Source: Bacteroidia bacterium (GTDB taxonomy: Bacteria; Bacteroidota; Bacteroidia; Flavobacteriales; Flavobacteriaceae). Taken from it: a stretch of 64,000 nucleotides of DNA. A program made the position numbers and the translations under genes. Shown here piece after piece: positions 38,520 to 48,849 of the stretch. The notes under the pieces are model-generated. The model did not search any database. It saw only the letters and a program-made list of their open reading frames with translations, and was not told the DNA's origin. Where the stretch lies: contig JAUIDI010000002.1 of NCBI GenBank assembly GCA_030428705.1, positions 682,001-746,000 of the forward strand. Direction: 5' to 3'. How positions within the stretch are numbered: position 1 is the first letter of the stretch; each line of letters starts with the position of its first letter.

Positions 38520-39908
38520 ATGCAAAATATTCAAGAATACATTGCCCAAAACAAAGAACGTTTTATCGATGAACTTTTCGAATTGCTTAAAATTCCTTCT
38601 ATCAGTGCCGACTCAGCATTTTCGCAAGATGTCATAAATACGGCCGAAGCGGTCAGACTATCTTTGATGGAGGCTGGTTGTGATATCGTGGAAATCTGTG
38701 AAACCGATGGATACCCGATCGTATATGGCGAAAAAACAATTGACAAAAATTTACCAACGGTTCTGGTCTATGGCCACTACGATGTGCAACCCCCGGATCC
38801 ATTGGATTTATGGGACTCCCCGCCATTCGAACCCACCATCAAGAAAATACCCCAACATCCTGATGGTGCCATTTTTGCCCGAGGTGCTTGTGATGACAAA
38901 GGACAATTCTATATGCATGTCAAGGCAGTGGAATTTATGATCAAAACAAATCAACTACCCTGTAATGTGAAATTCATGATCGAAGGGGAAGAAGAGGTTG
39001 GTAGTAAAAGTCTTTCTGCATTTGTTGCCGACAATCAAGAAAAACTGGCCAATGGTATCATTTTGATCTCGGATACGGGAATGATCGCGAACGACGTGCC
39101 CTCTATCACGACCGGCCTTCGAGGCCTCAGCTATGTGGAAGTCGAGGTGACCGGCCCGAACCGAGATCTACATTCGGGACTCTATGGCGGAGCAGTGGCC
39201 AATCCGATAAATGTTCTGACCAAGATGATCGCGTCGCTCCATGACGAAAACAACCACATCACCATTCCCGGTTTTTATGATAAGGTCGAAGAATTAACCA
39301 ATGAAGAAAGGGTCGAAATGGCCAAGGCACCCTTTAATCTTGAAGATTACCAAAAAGCGTTGGAAATCGAATCCGTTTACGGCGAAAAAGGATATACCAC
39401 CAATGAAAGGAATTCCATTAGGCCTACCTTGGATGTCAACGGTATCTGGGGCGGTTATATCGGCGAGGGCGCCAAAACGGTTATCGCCAGCAAAGCCTAC
39501 GCGAAAATCTCCATGCGATTGGTCCCCCACCAAGACTGGAAGGAGATTACCCGATTGTTTACCGAACATTTTGAAAGTATCACCCCAAAAGGAGTTAAGG
39601 TAAAGGTTACACCGCATCATGGTGGCCAAGGGTATGTTACCCCTATTGACACCGTGGGTTATCGGGCAGCTTCAAAAGCGTATGAGACCGCCTTTGGAAA
39701 AAAACCGATACCACAACGTAGCGGAGGAAGTATTCCCATCGTTTCCCTCTTCGAAAAAGAATTGGGCAGTAAAACCATTTTAATGGGCTTCGGTCTCGAC
39801 AGTGACGCCATACATTCGCCCAACGAACATTTTGGGATTTGGAATTACCTAAAAGGCATTGAAACTATTCCCTATTTTTATCAATATTTTACGGAAATGA
39901 GTTCTTGA
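38520..39908 (+). CDS. M20-family dipeptidase
   Basis: VLVYGHYDVQPPDPLDLW, GACDDKGQFYMHVKAVE, EGEEEVGS. Confidence 0.94.
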   Translation: MQNIQEYIAQNKERFIDELFELLKIPSISADSAFSQDVINTAEAVRLSLMEAGCDIVEICETDGYPIVYGEKTIDKNLPTVLVYGHYDVQPPDPLDLWDSPPFEPTIKKIPQHPDGAIFARGACDDKGQFYMHVKAVEFMIKTNQLPCNVKFMIEGEEEVGSKSLSAFVADNQEKLANGIILISDTGMIANDVPSITTGLRGLSYVEVEVTGPNRDLHSGLYGGAVANPINVLTKMIASLHDENNHITIPGFYDKVEELTNEERVEMAKAPFNLEDYQKALEIESVYGEKGYTTNERNSIRPTLDVNGIWGGYIGEGAKTVIASKAYAKISMRLVPHQDWKEITRLFTEHFESITPKGVKVKVTPHHGGQGYVTPIDTVGYRAASKAYETAFGKKPIPQRSGGSIPIVSLFEKELGSKTILMGFGLDSDAIHSPNEHFGIWNYLKGIETIPYFYQYFTEMSS

Positions 39909-40021
39909 TGTTGGATGTTGGATGTTGGATGTTGGATGTTGGATGTTGGATGTTGGATGTTGGATGTTGGATGTTGGATGTTGGATGTTGGATGTTGGAT
40001 GTTGGATGTTGGATGTTGGAT
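39907..40021. repeat. Tandem heptamer array (GATGTTG)n
   Basis: ~16.4 perfect copies. Confidence 0.98.
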
Positions 40022-40029
40022 AAGGAAAC

Positions 40030-40090
40030 AACTATTAACTATTAACTATTAACTATTAACTATTAACTATTAACTATTAACTATTAACTA
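40030..40090. repeat. Tandem heptamer array (AACTATT)n
   Basis: ~8.7 perfect copies. Confidence 0.98.
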
Positions 40091-40098
40091 CCAAAAAC

Positions 40099-40677
40099 TT
40101 ATAACTTTTTCACATATTTGGTAATGATCACAATATGTTGACCGTCTACCTTGCCCTCAATATATTCAGCATTTTCGCGATCTAAAGAAATCCTTCTGAC
40201 GGCCGTGCCTTGCTTTGCCACCATGCTCGAACCTTTGACCTTTAGATCCTTGACCAGCACAACGCTATCTCCATTTTCAAGGATTGCACCATTGACATCC
40301 CTATGTATTATTTTTTCGCTTTCCGACAATCCTTCACCAGTCGCCTTCGCCCAAAGCAGTGTTTCATCATCCAAATAAAGCATATCCAATAAATCCTGTG
40401 GCCATCCTTCGGCTTTTAGGCGTGTAAGCATTCGCCATGCCACTACCTTTACGGCATCGTGTTCGCTCCACATACTGTCGTTCAAACAACGCCAATGGTT
40501 GGGATCCATCTTACTGGCATCCTCAATTTGACCGATGCAGGTGCTACAAGCCAACAGACTTCCGTCAAGACCTCCGACCGATATTGGTGGAACTTCATAA
40601 ATGCTCAACCTATCCGTCGAGCTACATAATTCGCATGTTGAACTACTTCGCTCTTGTAAGTCTTCGAGTAAACCCAT
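40099..40677 (-). CDS. PhnA-domain protein
   Basis: ERSSSTCELCSSTDRLSIYEV; C-terminal NGDSVVLVKDLKVKGSSMVAKQGTAVRRI. Confidence 0.88.
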   Translation of the reverse strand: MGLLEDLQERSSSTCELCSSTDRLSIYEVPPISVGGLDGSLLACSTCIGQIEDASKMDPNHWRCLNDSMWSEHDAVKVVAWRMLTRLKAEGWPQDLLDMLYLDDETLLWAKATGEGLSESEKIIHRDVNGAILENGDSVVLVKDLKVKGSSMVAKQGTAVRRISLDRENAEYIEGKVDGQHIVIITKYVKKL

Positions 40678-40728
40678 TCTTGGTGTTTAAAACAAATTGC
40701 AAAATTACAGCTAAAATCCATTAAAGAG

Positions 40729-41604
40729 CTATTCCTTTTTCAAATAGCCATTGTCAAAAAACCAATCCGCCAAACGATCGGGCCATGAAGCCAAGGTTTT
40801 TAACTCCGTGCGATAACCCATATTAAATGCATGGCCGCCTTTTGCATAAATATGTGCTTCTATCGCCCCATTTACCTTACGGTAGCCTTCTAAAATCTTG
40901 ACCACGGGACCCGAGCAACATTCGTCATCATTTGCTACCACCAAGAAAGCAGGTGGAACGTTACTCGGAAACTCTTCGGGTATACCCAACGGCCCGGGGT
41001 AAACCAAAATTTGAAAATCGGGCTTCCCATCGACTTCATCGATATCGTCAATGGCCCCTAAATTTGCATCATCGGTATCGTAAGCCACCATGGAAACCAC
41101 CTCTCCTCCTGCCGAAAAACCAAGCATCCCGATTCTATTTGGATCAATATTCCATTTTCCGGAATTCTTTCTTATCATTCTCATGGCACGATAAGCGTCC
41201 TGTTTTGCGTGCACTTGTAAATCATAGGGCGAACCCTCTTCCCTGGCCAATCTGTATTTAAGAACAAAGGCGGTGATACCGAGTTTGTTTAAATAAAGGG
41301 CCGCGTCTTTTCCCTCTGAATTAAAGACCAATGCCCTATGTCCTCCACCTGGGCAAATCAATACTGAAGTGCCATTGGCCAAACTATCCGGTGCTTTGTA
41401 CATCGTTATGGAAGGATTGTGTATGTTCTTCACCCACCAATCTTTTGCCTGCTCGGGCTCATTTTTCAAATGCTCAAATCCGGGTGCCCCATTCTTCCAT
41501 AGATCAATGACAATAGGTTCGTTTTGGGCATATATAAGAAGTGAAAAAAGAAATGGACAAATTTTAAGTAACAGTTTCATACGCTTTGTTGCTTTTGTTG
41601 TCAA
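40729..41604 (-). CDS. Alpha/beta hydrolase (acetyl-esterase-like), exported
   Basis: VLICPGGGHRALVF; IGMLGFSAGGEVVS. Confidence 0.88.
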   Translation of the reverse strand: MTTKATKRMKLLLKICPFLFSLLIYAQNEPIVIDLWKNGAPGFEHLKNEPEQAKDWWVKNIHNPSITMYKAPDSLANGTSVLICPGGGHRALVFNSEGKDAALYLNKLGITAFVLKYRLAREEGSPYDLQVHAKQDAYRAMRMIRKNSGKWNIDPNRIGMLGFSAGGEVVSMVAYDTDDANLGAIDDIDEVDGKPDFQILVYPGPLGIPEEFPSNVPPAFLVVANDDECCSGPVVKILEGYRKVNGAIEAHIYAKGGHAFNMGYRTELKTLASWPDRLADWFFDNGYLKKE

Positions 41605-41662
41605 TAAATATAGAGATAATTAACTCCAATCTACACGAGGCTATAATTACAAAAAAAATAGT

Positions 41663-41706
41663 TTCTACATTTGTAGAATTAAAATATTTATTCTATGTTT
41701 GTAGAA
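41663..41706. promoter_or_regulatory. Putative BlaI/MecI operator pair
   Basis: TTCTACATTTGTAGAA (41663-41678) and TTCTATGTTTGTAGAA (41691-41706), 28 bp apart, upstream of blaI-like gene. Confidence 0.7.
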
Positions 41707-41726
41707 CATTCTCTAAAAACGTAGAA

Positions 41727-42092
41727 ATGCAGCTATCAAAATCGGAAGAAGAACTAATGAATTTGCTCTGGAAACAGAAAAAGGCCTTTATGAAAGATTT
41801 GTTGGATGCCTACCCTGAGCCAAAACCCGCTACGACAACGGTTGCCACACTTTTAAAGCGTATGACCGATAAGGGTTTTGTCAACTATAAAAGTTTTGGC
41901 AGGTCTAGGGAATACTATCCGTTGGTCAAGAAGAAAGACTATTTCTCAAAACATGTGAACGGACTCATAAAAAACTTTTTTAACGATAGCGCCAGTCAGT
42001 TTGCCTCGTTCTTTACCCAAGAAACAAACCTGAGCAAAACAGAATTGGAAGAATTGAAAAAACTAATCGATAACGAAATAAAAAAGAAATAA
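41727..42092 (+). CDS. BlaI/MecI/CopY-family repressor
   Basis: MQLSKSEEELMNLLWKQKKAFMKDLLDAYPEPKPATTTVATLLKRMTDKGFV; start refined to ATG 41727. Confidence 0.9.
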   Translation: MQLSKSEEELMNLLWKQKKAFMKDLLDAYPEPKPATTTVATLLKRMTDKGFVNYKSFGRSREYYPLVKKKDYFSKHVNGLIKNFFNDSASQFASFFTQETNLSKTELEELKKLIDNEIKKK

Positions 42093-42094
42093 CC

Positions 42095-44734
42095 ATGGTC
42101 ATTTTTCTTGTAAAATCCGCTGCCTGCATGCTTGTTTTCTTTCTTTTCTATAAGCTTTTACTTGAACAAGAAAACATGCATACCTTCAAAAGGTTTTATT
42201 TGTTGGCAGCTCTTATGGTTTCCTTTATAATTCCAAGTATTGTATTCACGGAGTATATAGAAGTACAACCCACAACATCGTCTTTAACCACTACTTTGTC
42301 TTCTGAAACCCTTGCGACAAACCCAACTCCCATAGCTGCCCAAGCCATGAATCCACTTGATTGGACGCTGTTTTTTTGGGTTGTTTACGGAATAGGTGTC
42401 CTGGGTTTTGGAATCCGGTTCTTTGGTCATCTTTTTCAGATAGGCAGAAGAATCAAGGGAAATCCCAAATTAAAAAGCCTTTTTATCACGAAAGTGCTTT
42501 TGTTGGAACAATTACCTCCGCATACCTTTTTCAAATACATCTTCGTGAACAAAAAGAAATTTGAAAATAATGATATCCCCGAAGAAGTAATGCTTCATGA
42601 AGAAACCCATGCCAGACAGGGGCACAGTATCGATGTGCTGTTCGTGGAGTTTTTACAGATTATTTTCTGGTTCAATCCGCTAGTGCATTTGTATAAGACG
42701 GCCATAAAACTCAATCACGAATTTTTGGCGGATAGTGCCGTATTAAAAAAGAACCAAGATAGGATCAACTATCAAAATACGTTGCTCTCGTATTTATCCC
42801 CCGAGAGCGCGGAAAAATATCAGTCGACCGGCATCGCGAATGCCATTAATTATTCATCAATCAAAAAACGTTTCACCATCATGAAAAAACAAACATCAAA
42901 AAAGGGGGTTCTTTTTAGAAGCCTATTGGTATTGCCTTTACTGGCTATCTTGCTCTACAGTTTTACCGAAACCAAAATGGTTCCGAAAGAAACATTGACC
43001 AAAGGAACCTATGGTATCGAAGGGCTTTCACCTAAGACCGATAATCTTGACGAAAATTCAAATATAGCTCGAGTTTCCAACCGAGTCGTCGAACTTGCTG
43101 GCTTGGTAATAGATTCTGAAACCTTTCAGCCCATTAAAAATGTCGGAATCTATGATGCCTATGGTAATTTGCTTTCCAAAAGTGACGGCCGGGGTTACTA
43201 TAAGGTCGAATTTGATAAACTGGGAACAGGTGAAATTCAGTTCGAATTTTCCTTACACAAAGAAGGCTACAAACCACTGGCCGAAAGACAACATTGGGGC
43301 AATCTTCAAGGTAAAATCAAATCGACCTTTTATTTCGGCTTACAAAAACATGGTTCCGATTCGCCGGAGTTGTCAGACCTTGCCACCAACAATAAAGACC
43401 TCTCCTATCAAGGTGTACTAGATCGCTATGCTTCAATAAAAAAAGGGTTTGAGTTTGAGAAACAGGTCGATATCGCCAAAAAAGGTAATCTTCAGGTTTT
43501 CTTCGAGTTCAACGGTTCGTATTACCTAGTAAACGATTCAGGTTGGATAAAGCTAGGTTCAAAATCCGATTTGGTCTCGATCGATGATGAAAAAATAGTT
43601 AGGGCCTATGAACTAAACGATGAAATAGAAAGAAACCAGGTTTTGGGCATGACACCGTTGGCAAACGACAATGCTCAGTTCGCAATCTACACGGAGTCGA
43701 GCAAACTTCCCGAATCTTTACAAGATAGGGCCTCTTTGGAGGAAATCAAGAAATTCAACACCTTGGCCAAAAAATACAATGCCGTCCCCATTGAGAAAAG
43801 AGCAATCCCTTTAAAAGATTTAAATGTGTTGGAGACCATTTATCGTCAAATGTCCAAGGACCAAAGAAAAGAAGCACAGCCTTTTCCGGAATGTCCGTCT
43901 CCCGATAAAGTTCAAGAAATCGATAATTTAATCGAAATCAATATTAACAATGATGGCAAACTTTTAGTCCAATCGAACATTTTAGAGCTTAAAGAACTGA
44001 AAGATTATCTATCAAAAATAAATAAACACCTTTCCTTCGAACAGCGAAAGAAAACAGTTCGGTCCGTTGTAAAAGTGGGTACCAACACACCCAAAGATGT
44101 AATACAACAAGTAAATCAAATTCTAACCGAGTATGGCTGCGCCATGATTAATATTATAGGTCCAGAGGATTCGCCTCGATCGAAAGGGCAAAGCAGTGCC
44201 ACCCGCAAAGAAATGAAAGAGTACAACACCTTGGCCAAAAAGTACAACAAAATGGACCGCACAAACATGAACATCAAAAAGAAGGATGTTGAACGACTAA
44301 AATATATTTATGGCTTAATGTCGGACAAACAACGTGCCGATACCGAACCTTTTCCCGATTTCCCAAAACCGCCTCCACCACCGCCTCCTGCTCCAGTTCC
44401 CGATACAGAGAAAGTGGTAGAACTTCCTCCACCCCCTGCTTCACCAAGAATGCAAGAAGGGCAGAAATCAGATGTTCTTCCACCACCTTCCCCAACGACG
44501 GTAAATGAGATTATCGAGGTTCCACCCCCTCCTCCTCATCCAAAATCGCCATTGGATTACATAATCGAAATGGCAAAACAAGATGCGGTTTTCTACTATC
44601 AAGACGAAAGAATAAGCTCTGATAGGGCGATTCAAATTCTGAAAGAGAACGATAAGATCAATATCGATTTACGCCCGAACGGAAAGAACCCTATTGTAAA
44701 ATTATCGACAGCGCCAATCGTAATCGAAAACTGA
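42095..44734 (+). CDS. BlaR1-like M56 peptidase with long C-terminal extension
   Basis: HEETHARQGHSIDVLFVEFLQIIFWFNPLVH; proline-rich segments. Confidence 0.9.
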   Translation: MVIFLVKSAACMLVFFLFYKLLLEQENMHTFKRFYLLAALMVSFIIPSIVFTEYIEVQPTTSSLTTTLSSETLATNPTPIAAQAMNPLDWTLFFWVVYGIGVLGFGIRFFGHLFQIGRRIKGNPKLKSLFITKVLLLEQLPPHTFFKYIFVNKKKFENNDIPEEVMLHEETHARQGHSIDVLFVEFLQIIFWFNPLVHLYKTAIKLNHEFLADSAVLKKNQDRINYQNTLLSYLSPESAEKYQSTGIANAINYSSIKKRFTIMKKQTSKKGVLFRSLLVLPLLAILLYSFTETKMVPKETLTKGTYGIEGLSPKTDNLDENSNIARVSNRVVELAGLVIDSETFQPIKNVGIYDAYGNLLSKSDGRGYYKVEFDKLGTGEIQFEFSLHKEGYKPLAERQHWGNLQGKIKSTFYFGLQKHGSDSPELSDLATNNKDLSYQGVLDRYASIKKGFEFEKQVDIAKKGNLQVFFEFNGSYYLVNDSGWIKLGSKSDLVSIDDEKIVRAYELNDEIERNQVLGMTPLANDNAQFAIYTESSKLPESLQDRASLEEIKKFNTLAKKYNAVPIEKRAIPLKDLNVLETIYRQMSKDQRKEAQPFPECPSPDKVQEIDNLIEININNDGKLLVQSNILELKELKDYLSKINKHLSFEQRKKTVRSVVKVGTNTPKDVIQQVNQILTEYGCAMINIIGPEDSPRSKGQSSATRKEMKEYNTLAKKYNKMDRTNMNIKKKDVERLKYIYGLMSDKQRADTEPFPDFPKPPPPPPPAPVPDTEKVVELPPPPASPRMQEGQKSDVLPPPSPTTVNEIIEVPPPPPHPKSPLDYIIEMAKQDAVFYYQDERISSDRAIQILKENDKINIDLRPNGKNPIVKLSTAPIVIEN

Positions 44735-44754
44735 ACAAAATCATAATTTTCATC

Positions 44755-44782
44755 CAAAGCCTCGATTTTCGAGGCTTTTTTT
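44755..44782 (+). terminator. Rho-independent terminator
   Basis: AAAGCCTCGA-TTT-TCGAGGCTTTTTTT. Confidence 0.8.
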
Positions 44783-44914
44783 GTAACAAATCCGTCAGGG
44801 TTGCGTTCTAATACTATTGTTCCCTTTTCTTACACATACTTACTAGTCACCCAATGCTAGTTCGAGATGTCTTCCTCAGTTATGTCGAAGAAGCATTGAG
44901 AACTATTTGACAAC

Positions 44915-44956
44915 CTCTCGACTGCGCCTGTCTGCTGACAAAGGCAAGCTCGAGAG
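44915..44956. repeat. REP-like palindromic element, degenerate
   Basis: CTCTCGACTGCGC...GCAAGCTCGAGAG; shares CTCGACTGCGC with 56785 and 57672 copies. Confidence 0.55.
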
Positions 44957-44988
44957 AACATTGTTTTTAATTCATCGATCGAATAATT

Positions 44989-46089
44989 ATGTTACAGAAC
45001 TTTTTCATTCTCTGCTCCGGGGCCGATGCGGCCATTCTAAAAACCTGTTCTAGTGGTGAACGTACCAAATACGCCGGTATCGGCGCGACCGTTTTCTTTA
45101 CCGCTGTAATGGCATTCATTGCCAGTTCTTATGCCCTTTACACCGTATTTGATACTATTTTGACCTCGATTTTTTTCGGTTTGCTATGGGGTCTTTTGAT
45201 TTTTAATTTGGACCGGTTTATCGTTTCCACGATCAAAAAAAGAAACAGTTTCGGCAGCGAGCTTGTACAGGCAACCCCAAGAATTATTCTGGCCATTATT
45301 ATTGCAGTGGTCATTTCGAAACCTTTGGAAATGAAGATTTTTGAAAAGGAAATCGATCAGGTGTTACTCGAACAGAAGAACGAGATGACCTTGGCCAACA
45401 AACAGCAGCTCGCACTCCAATACACCCCGGCCGTGGACAAATTGAATCAGGATATCACCGATCTTAAAGCGGAAATAGCAGCGAAGGAGGCCGAAACGAA
45501 CGCGCTTTACGACACCTATATTTCGGAAGCGGAAGGAAGGGCTGGAACGATGCTGTTGGGAAAAGGCCCCGTCTATAAAGAAAAACGTGAAAAGCACGAT
45601 GCCACATTGTCCGAACTTACAGCATTAAAGCAAACCAATGGAGAGAAAATCAAGGCAATCGAGACGCAAATCGTCGCCCTGAATACCGAATACGCCCAAG
45701 TGGTGAACGATTCGCAACCCATTATCGATGGCTTCGACGGACTCATGGCCCGGATCAATGCCTTGGGAGAACTACCTTGGATGCCCTCGTTCTTTATTTT
45801 CCTGCTGTTTTTGGCTATTGAAACGTCGCCTATTATTGCCAAATTATTGGCTCCAAAGGGTGAGTACGACCTAAAATTGGAAGATGAGGAAAGTGCCTTG
45901 AAAACCTGGGTAACGCAAAAGGTATTGCAGCGTGAAAAAATATTGGCCACCGATACCGGGCTGAACGAAAAAATCTATGGCGAAATTGCCGAAGAAGAAG
46001 CGGTATACGCCTATAAAAAACAGAAGGCCGAAGAGCTTTTAAAGTTACAGGCCGATGCTTTTCACGATTTGCAGGTAAAAGGCCTATAA
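44989..46089 (+). CDS. DUF4407-family membrane protein
   Basis: TKYAGIGATVFFTAVMAFIASSYALYTVF...; TM-coiled coil-TM. Confidence 0.8.
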   Translation: MLQNFFILCSGADAAILKTCSSGERTKYAGIGATVFFTAVMAFIASSYALYTVFDTILTSIFFGLLWGLLIFNLDRFIVSTIKKRNSFGSELVQATPRIILAIIIAVVISKPLEMKIFEKEIDQVLLEQKNEMTLANKQQLALQYTPAVDKLNQDITDLKAEIAAKEAETNALYDTYISEAEGRAGTMLLGKGPVYKEKREKHDATLSELTALKQTNGEKIKAIETQIVALNTEYAQVVNDSQPIIDGFDGLMARINALGELPWMPSFFIFLLFLAIETSPIIAKLLAPKGEYDLKLEDEESALKTWVTQKVLQREKILATDTGLNEKIYGEIAEEEAVYAYKKQKAEELLKLQADAFHDLQVKGL

Positions 46090-46094
46090 CGTTC

Positions 46095-46475
46095 TTAGCC
46101 CGCGTAATCGCTCTCCATACCTGATTCCATCTTTTTCAGAAAAACGTCGATGGTCTTTAGAATCCTTTTGAAGTCTTCGTCAAGACCCGTCTCGCCGATA
46201 TGCAATTTTTCCTCGTGTCGTTCTGCGAACTCCGATGCGTTGGGCATTCCCAACACCCGAATCTTATATTTCAATTTATGGACCATTTCTGCCGCGGCCC
46301 TTGGCTCTCCCCGATTGATATGAAAAAGGTATCTACCCAAGTCCCATGAAAATTCTTGCTTAAGAATAGCCACGAACTTTTGCTCAAAATCAAAGTCGGA
46401 AGTGCCTGCCAGTTCCACTACATAGGCCAGATTCGGGGATTCTTCCCTGTAATTAATATGCTGCATAACGACCAT
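46095..46475 (-). CDS. Hpt (histidine phosphotransfer)-like protein
   Basis: PRAAAEMVHKLKYKIRVLGM. Confidence 0.7.
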   Translation of the reverse strand: MVVMQHINYREESPNLAYVVELAGTSDFDFEQKFVAILKQEFSWDLGRYLFHINRGEPRAAAEMVHKLKYKIRVLGMPNASEFAERHEEKLHIGETGLDEDFKRILKTIDVFLKKMESGMESDYAG

Positions 46476-46760
46476 TGAATGACAAAAAGGGGGAACTTAC
46501 TACTCCGAGCTAAAGTTTTTCCTTGAAGTCAATTACTCAAACAAAGGTAAGAATTATATTACTTTCAACTAATTTTTGTTGCAAAAGCCTCAATTTGATG
46601 GGTCATTCATTCAACTATGTATTTTTGCCATAAAAGTTGAATCCTAATTTTGGGGACATAATGCTAAAAGGGAGACACCCAAAAGAGTTTGAAAAAACAT
46701 TTAAATCTACAAGCTATAGGAGGTAGCAGAGCGGAATGATCGCACAAACTTCTAGACTGT

Positions 46761-47843
46761 TTATTCAAGTTTTTCCGGATTTAAAGTTATGTACTTGACA
46801 GTCTTTCGATTCCATGTGTAGACCAAATGTATTATTCCGTCTTCCGCTTGGATGACCGTAGGATACGAATACTCCTCACCTTCTTTGTCCGTTGTTTTGC
46901 GTAAAGGTTCAAGATCTAAAACCCGCTTCCACTTTTTCCCGTCATTTGAAATGGCAATACTCAAGGGAACCCTATCGCCCCAATTTTTATCCGTTGGATT
47001 ATACACCAAAAGTTGTCGCCCATCTTTTAACGTGACACCATCGATACCCGAATTGGGGTTCGGAAGCGAAGTGGCCGTCATTTCACTCCAAGTTTGTCCA
47101 CCATCAGTAGACCAATTTTGACCGATTACACCATTTTTTGTCCGGCTCAACAATTGAAATTTTCCATTGCCATACTTATAGATTACGGGTTGGATGGCTC
47201 CAAATTTATCCGGTTCATTAAGCGGGCCGGTTTTTGACCAACTCTTTCCAAAATCATCGCTGGTTTCAATATGAATCGTCCAAACTCCATCTTTTGTTTC
47301 GTTGCTCGATGGAGAAAGAATCGTACCATCGTCCAATTGGATCGGTTGGTTTTTAATAGGACCTAAAATGCCTTCAGTAAGTTTTACGGGATCGGACCAT
47401 GTTCTACCATCATCATCGGAGGTCATTACCATACCCCACCACTCTCGTGGACTGGGCCCAACTTTATAGAACAAATGTAATGACCTATCTTCGGGTTTGA
47501 ACAGTACCGGATTCCAACATGGATATCGCGTACCATCATCTTGAACCCCGTTGACGACCTCGACCGGAACCGACCAAGAACCGTTTATATTCCTAGAGAC
47601 CCAAATACCGACATCCTTGTTTTTTTCCTTGGTGCCCCCGAACCAAGAAGCAACGACCGTTCTATTGCTCACTTCGACCGTAGAGGCGTGGCATTCAGGA
47701 GTCAAGGCGTCCTCCAAATCGTAAATAAACTCTTGGGTGATTACGGCCGGATGATCTAGGGGTAGAACCGAAGGTAATTTCTTTTCTTGCCCTAGACCAA
47801 AAATGGTCATATTCAGGGCTACAAGGGTGAATAGTATTTTCAT
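46761..47843 (-). CDS. Sialidase-family (BNR repeat) exported glycoside hydrolase
   Basis: TPECHASTVEVSNRTVVASWFGGTKE; Asp-boxes SDDDGRTWSD, STDGGQTWSE. Confidence 0.85.
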   Translation of the reverse strand: MKILFTLVALNMTIFGLGQEKKLPSVLPLDHPAVITQEFIYDLEDALTPECHASTVEVSNRTVVASWFGGTKEKNKDVGIWVSRNINGSWSVPVEVVNGVQDDGTRYPCWNPVLFKPEDRSLHLFYKVGPSPREWWGMVMTSDDDGRTWSDPVKLTEGILGPIKNQPIQLDDGTILSPSSNETKDGVWTIHIETSDDFGKSWSKTGPLNEPDKFGAIQPVIYKYGNGKFQLLSRTKNGVIGQNWSTDGGQTWSEMTATSLPNPNSGIDGVTLKDGRQLLVYNPTDKNWGDRVPLSIAISNDGKKWKRVLDLEPLRKTTDKEGEEYSYPTVIQAEDGIIHLVYTWNRKTVKYITLNPEKLE

Positions 47844-47876
47844 ATCAGTGGTTATTTATAAATATTTGAGCCAAAA

Positions 47877-48731
47877 TCAAATAAGGCTTTTTCGGTACTC
47901 CGAAGGGGTCATGCCCATGATACTCTTAAAATAATAGTTGAAATTGGCCAGATTATTATAGCCGCTTTCGAAACATATCTGTGTAATCTGTCTATCCGAT
48001 TCTGCCAACAACTTGGCCGCAATACCGACACGCACCCGTTTGACGTACTCCATAAAAGTAAGGTCGGTCTTTTTTTTGAAAAACCTACAAAACGAACCAG
48101 GGGCCATGTGCAACAATGCCGCAGCTTCTTCCAAGCGAACTCCTTCTTGAACATGCTGAAAAACATATTCGTAGACCTTGTTGATCTTCTCAAGATTCTT
48201 GGAGAAGGAATCCGTTTTATCTATGGGATTCGAAAGTTTTTCGCGCCCCTCGACCTGTAACAGCAAATTAAACACCTTCAATAGCTCTATATAATATTCG
48301 AGGCCTTCGAGCCGTGTCATTTTTTCAAGCGTTGCCTGAATTCTATAGTAATCTTGAACTTTAAAGCGCAAGCCACGTTCCGATTGCTTCAGAAGTCGCA
48401 ATACTTTTTCCAGCTCGGGCATCCTGAAAAAATCGGATTTCATAATATTCTCTGAAAAATGGGTGACAATGCAAAAAGAGGCATTTTCCTCCTCTGAAGG
48501 TGACAATTCCCAACAATGTGGAAGATCGGGGCCCATCAGCACCAAATCGCCCTTTTCAAATCCGGAAATGTTGTCGCCCACGATTCTACGTCCCGATCCC
48601 GATAGGATAAAATTGAGTTCGAAATTTTTATGGGAATGGATATTGTCCACAGACTTCAAGGGAAGTTTTCTCGTAATGAACGAATGTCTATCGGGTACAT
48701 GTATCTTTTCAAAAACAAATTCCATTAACAT
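47877..48731 (-). CDS. AraC-family regulator with cupin domain
   Basis: HSHKNFELNFILSGSGRRIVGD; ITQICFESGYNNLANFNYYFKSIMGMTPSEYRKS. Confidence 0.92.
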   Translation of the reverse strand: MLMEFVFEKIHVPDRHSFITRKLPLKSVDNIHSHKNFELNFILSGSGRRIVGDNISGFEKGDLVLMGPDLPHCWELSPSEEENASFCIVTHFSENIMKSDFFRMPELEKVLRLLKQSERGLRFKVQDYYRIQATLEKMTRLEGLEYYIELLKVFNLLLQVEGREKLSNPIDKTDSFSKNLEKINKVYEYVFQHVQEGVRLEEAAALLHMAPGSFCRFFKKKTDLTFMEYVKRVRVGIAAKLLAESDRQITQICFESGYNNLANFNYYFKSIMGMTPSEYRKSLI

Positions 48732-48849
48732 TTATATTAACTCCAATTCTTCAATATACAACTTAAATAGGAATTTAAAGTTAAAATATCATGTATTTGT
48801 TACAATATAACAGTGGTTTGAAAATCAATTTTAGACGTTATTTGTTTTT

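Noticed and set aside
39849-40031. ORF with NIQHPTS repeats on the minus strand
   Set aside because: Translation of the (GATGTTG)n array; period 7 gives a repeating peptide in any open frame, with no sign of a real gene.
39907-40090. CRISPR-like array
   Set aside because: Contiguous 7-bp units without spacers and no cas genes; simple tandem repeats.
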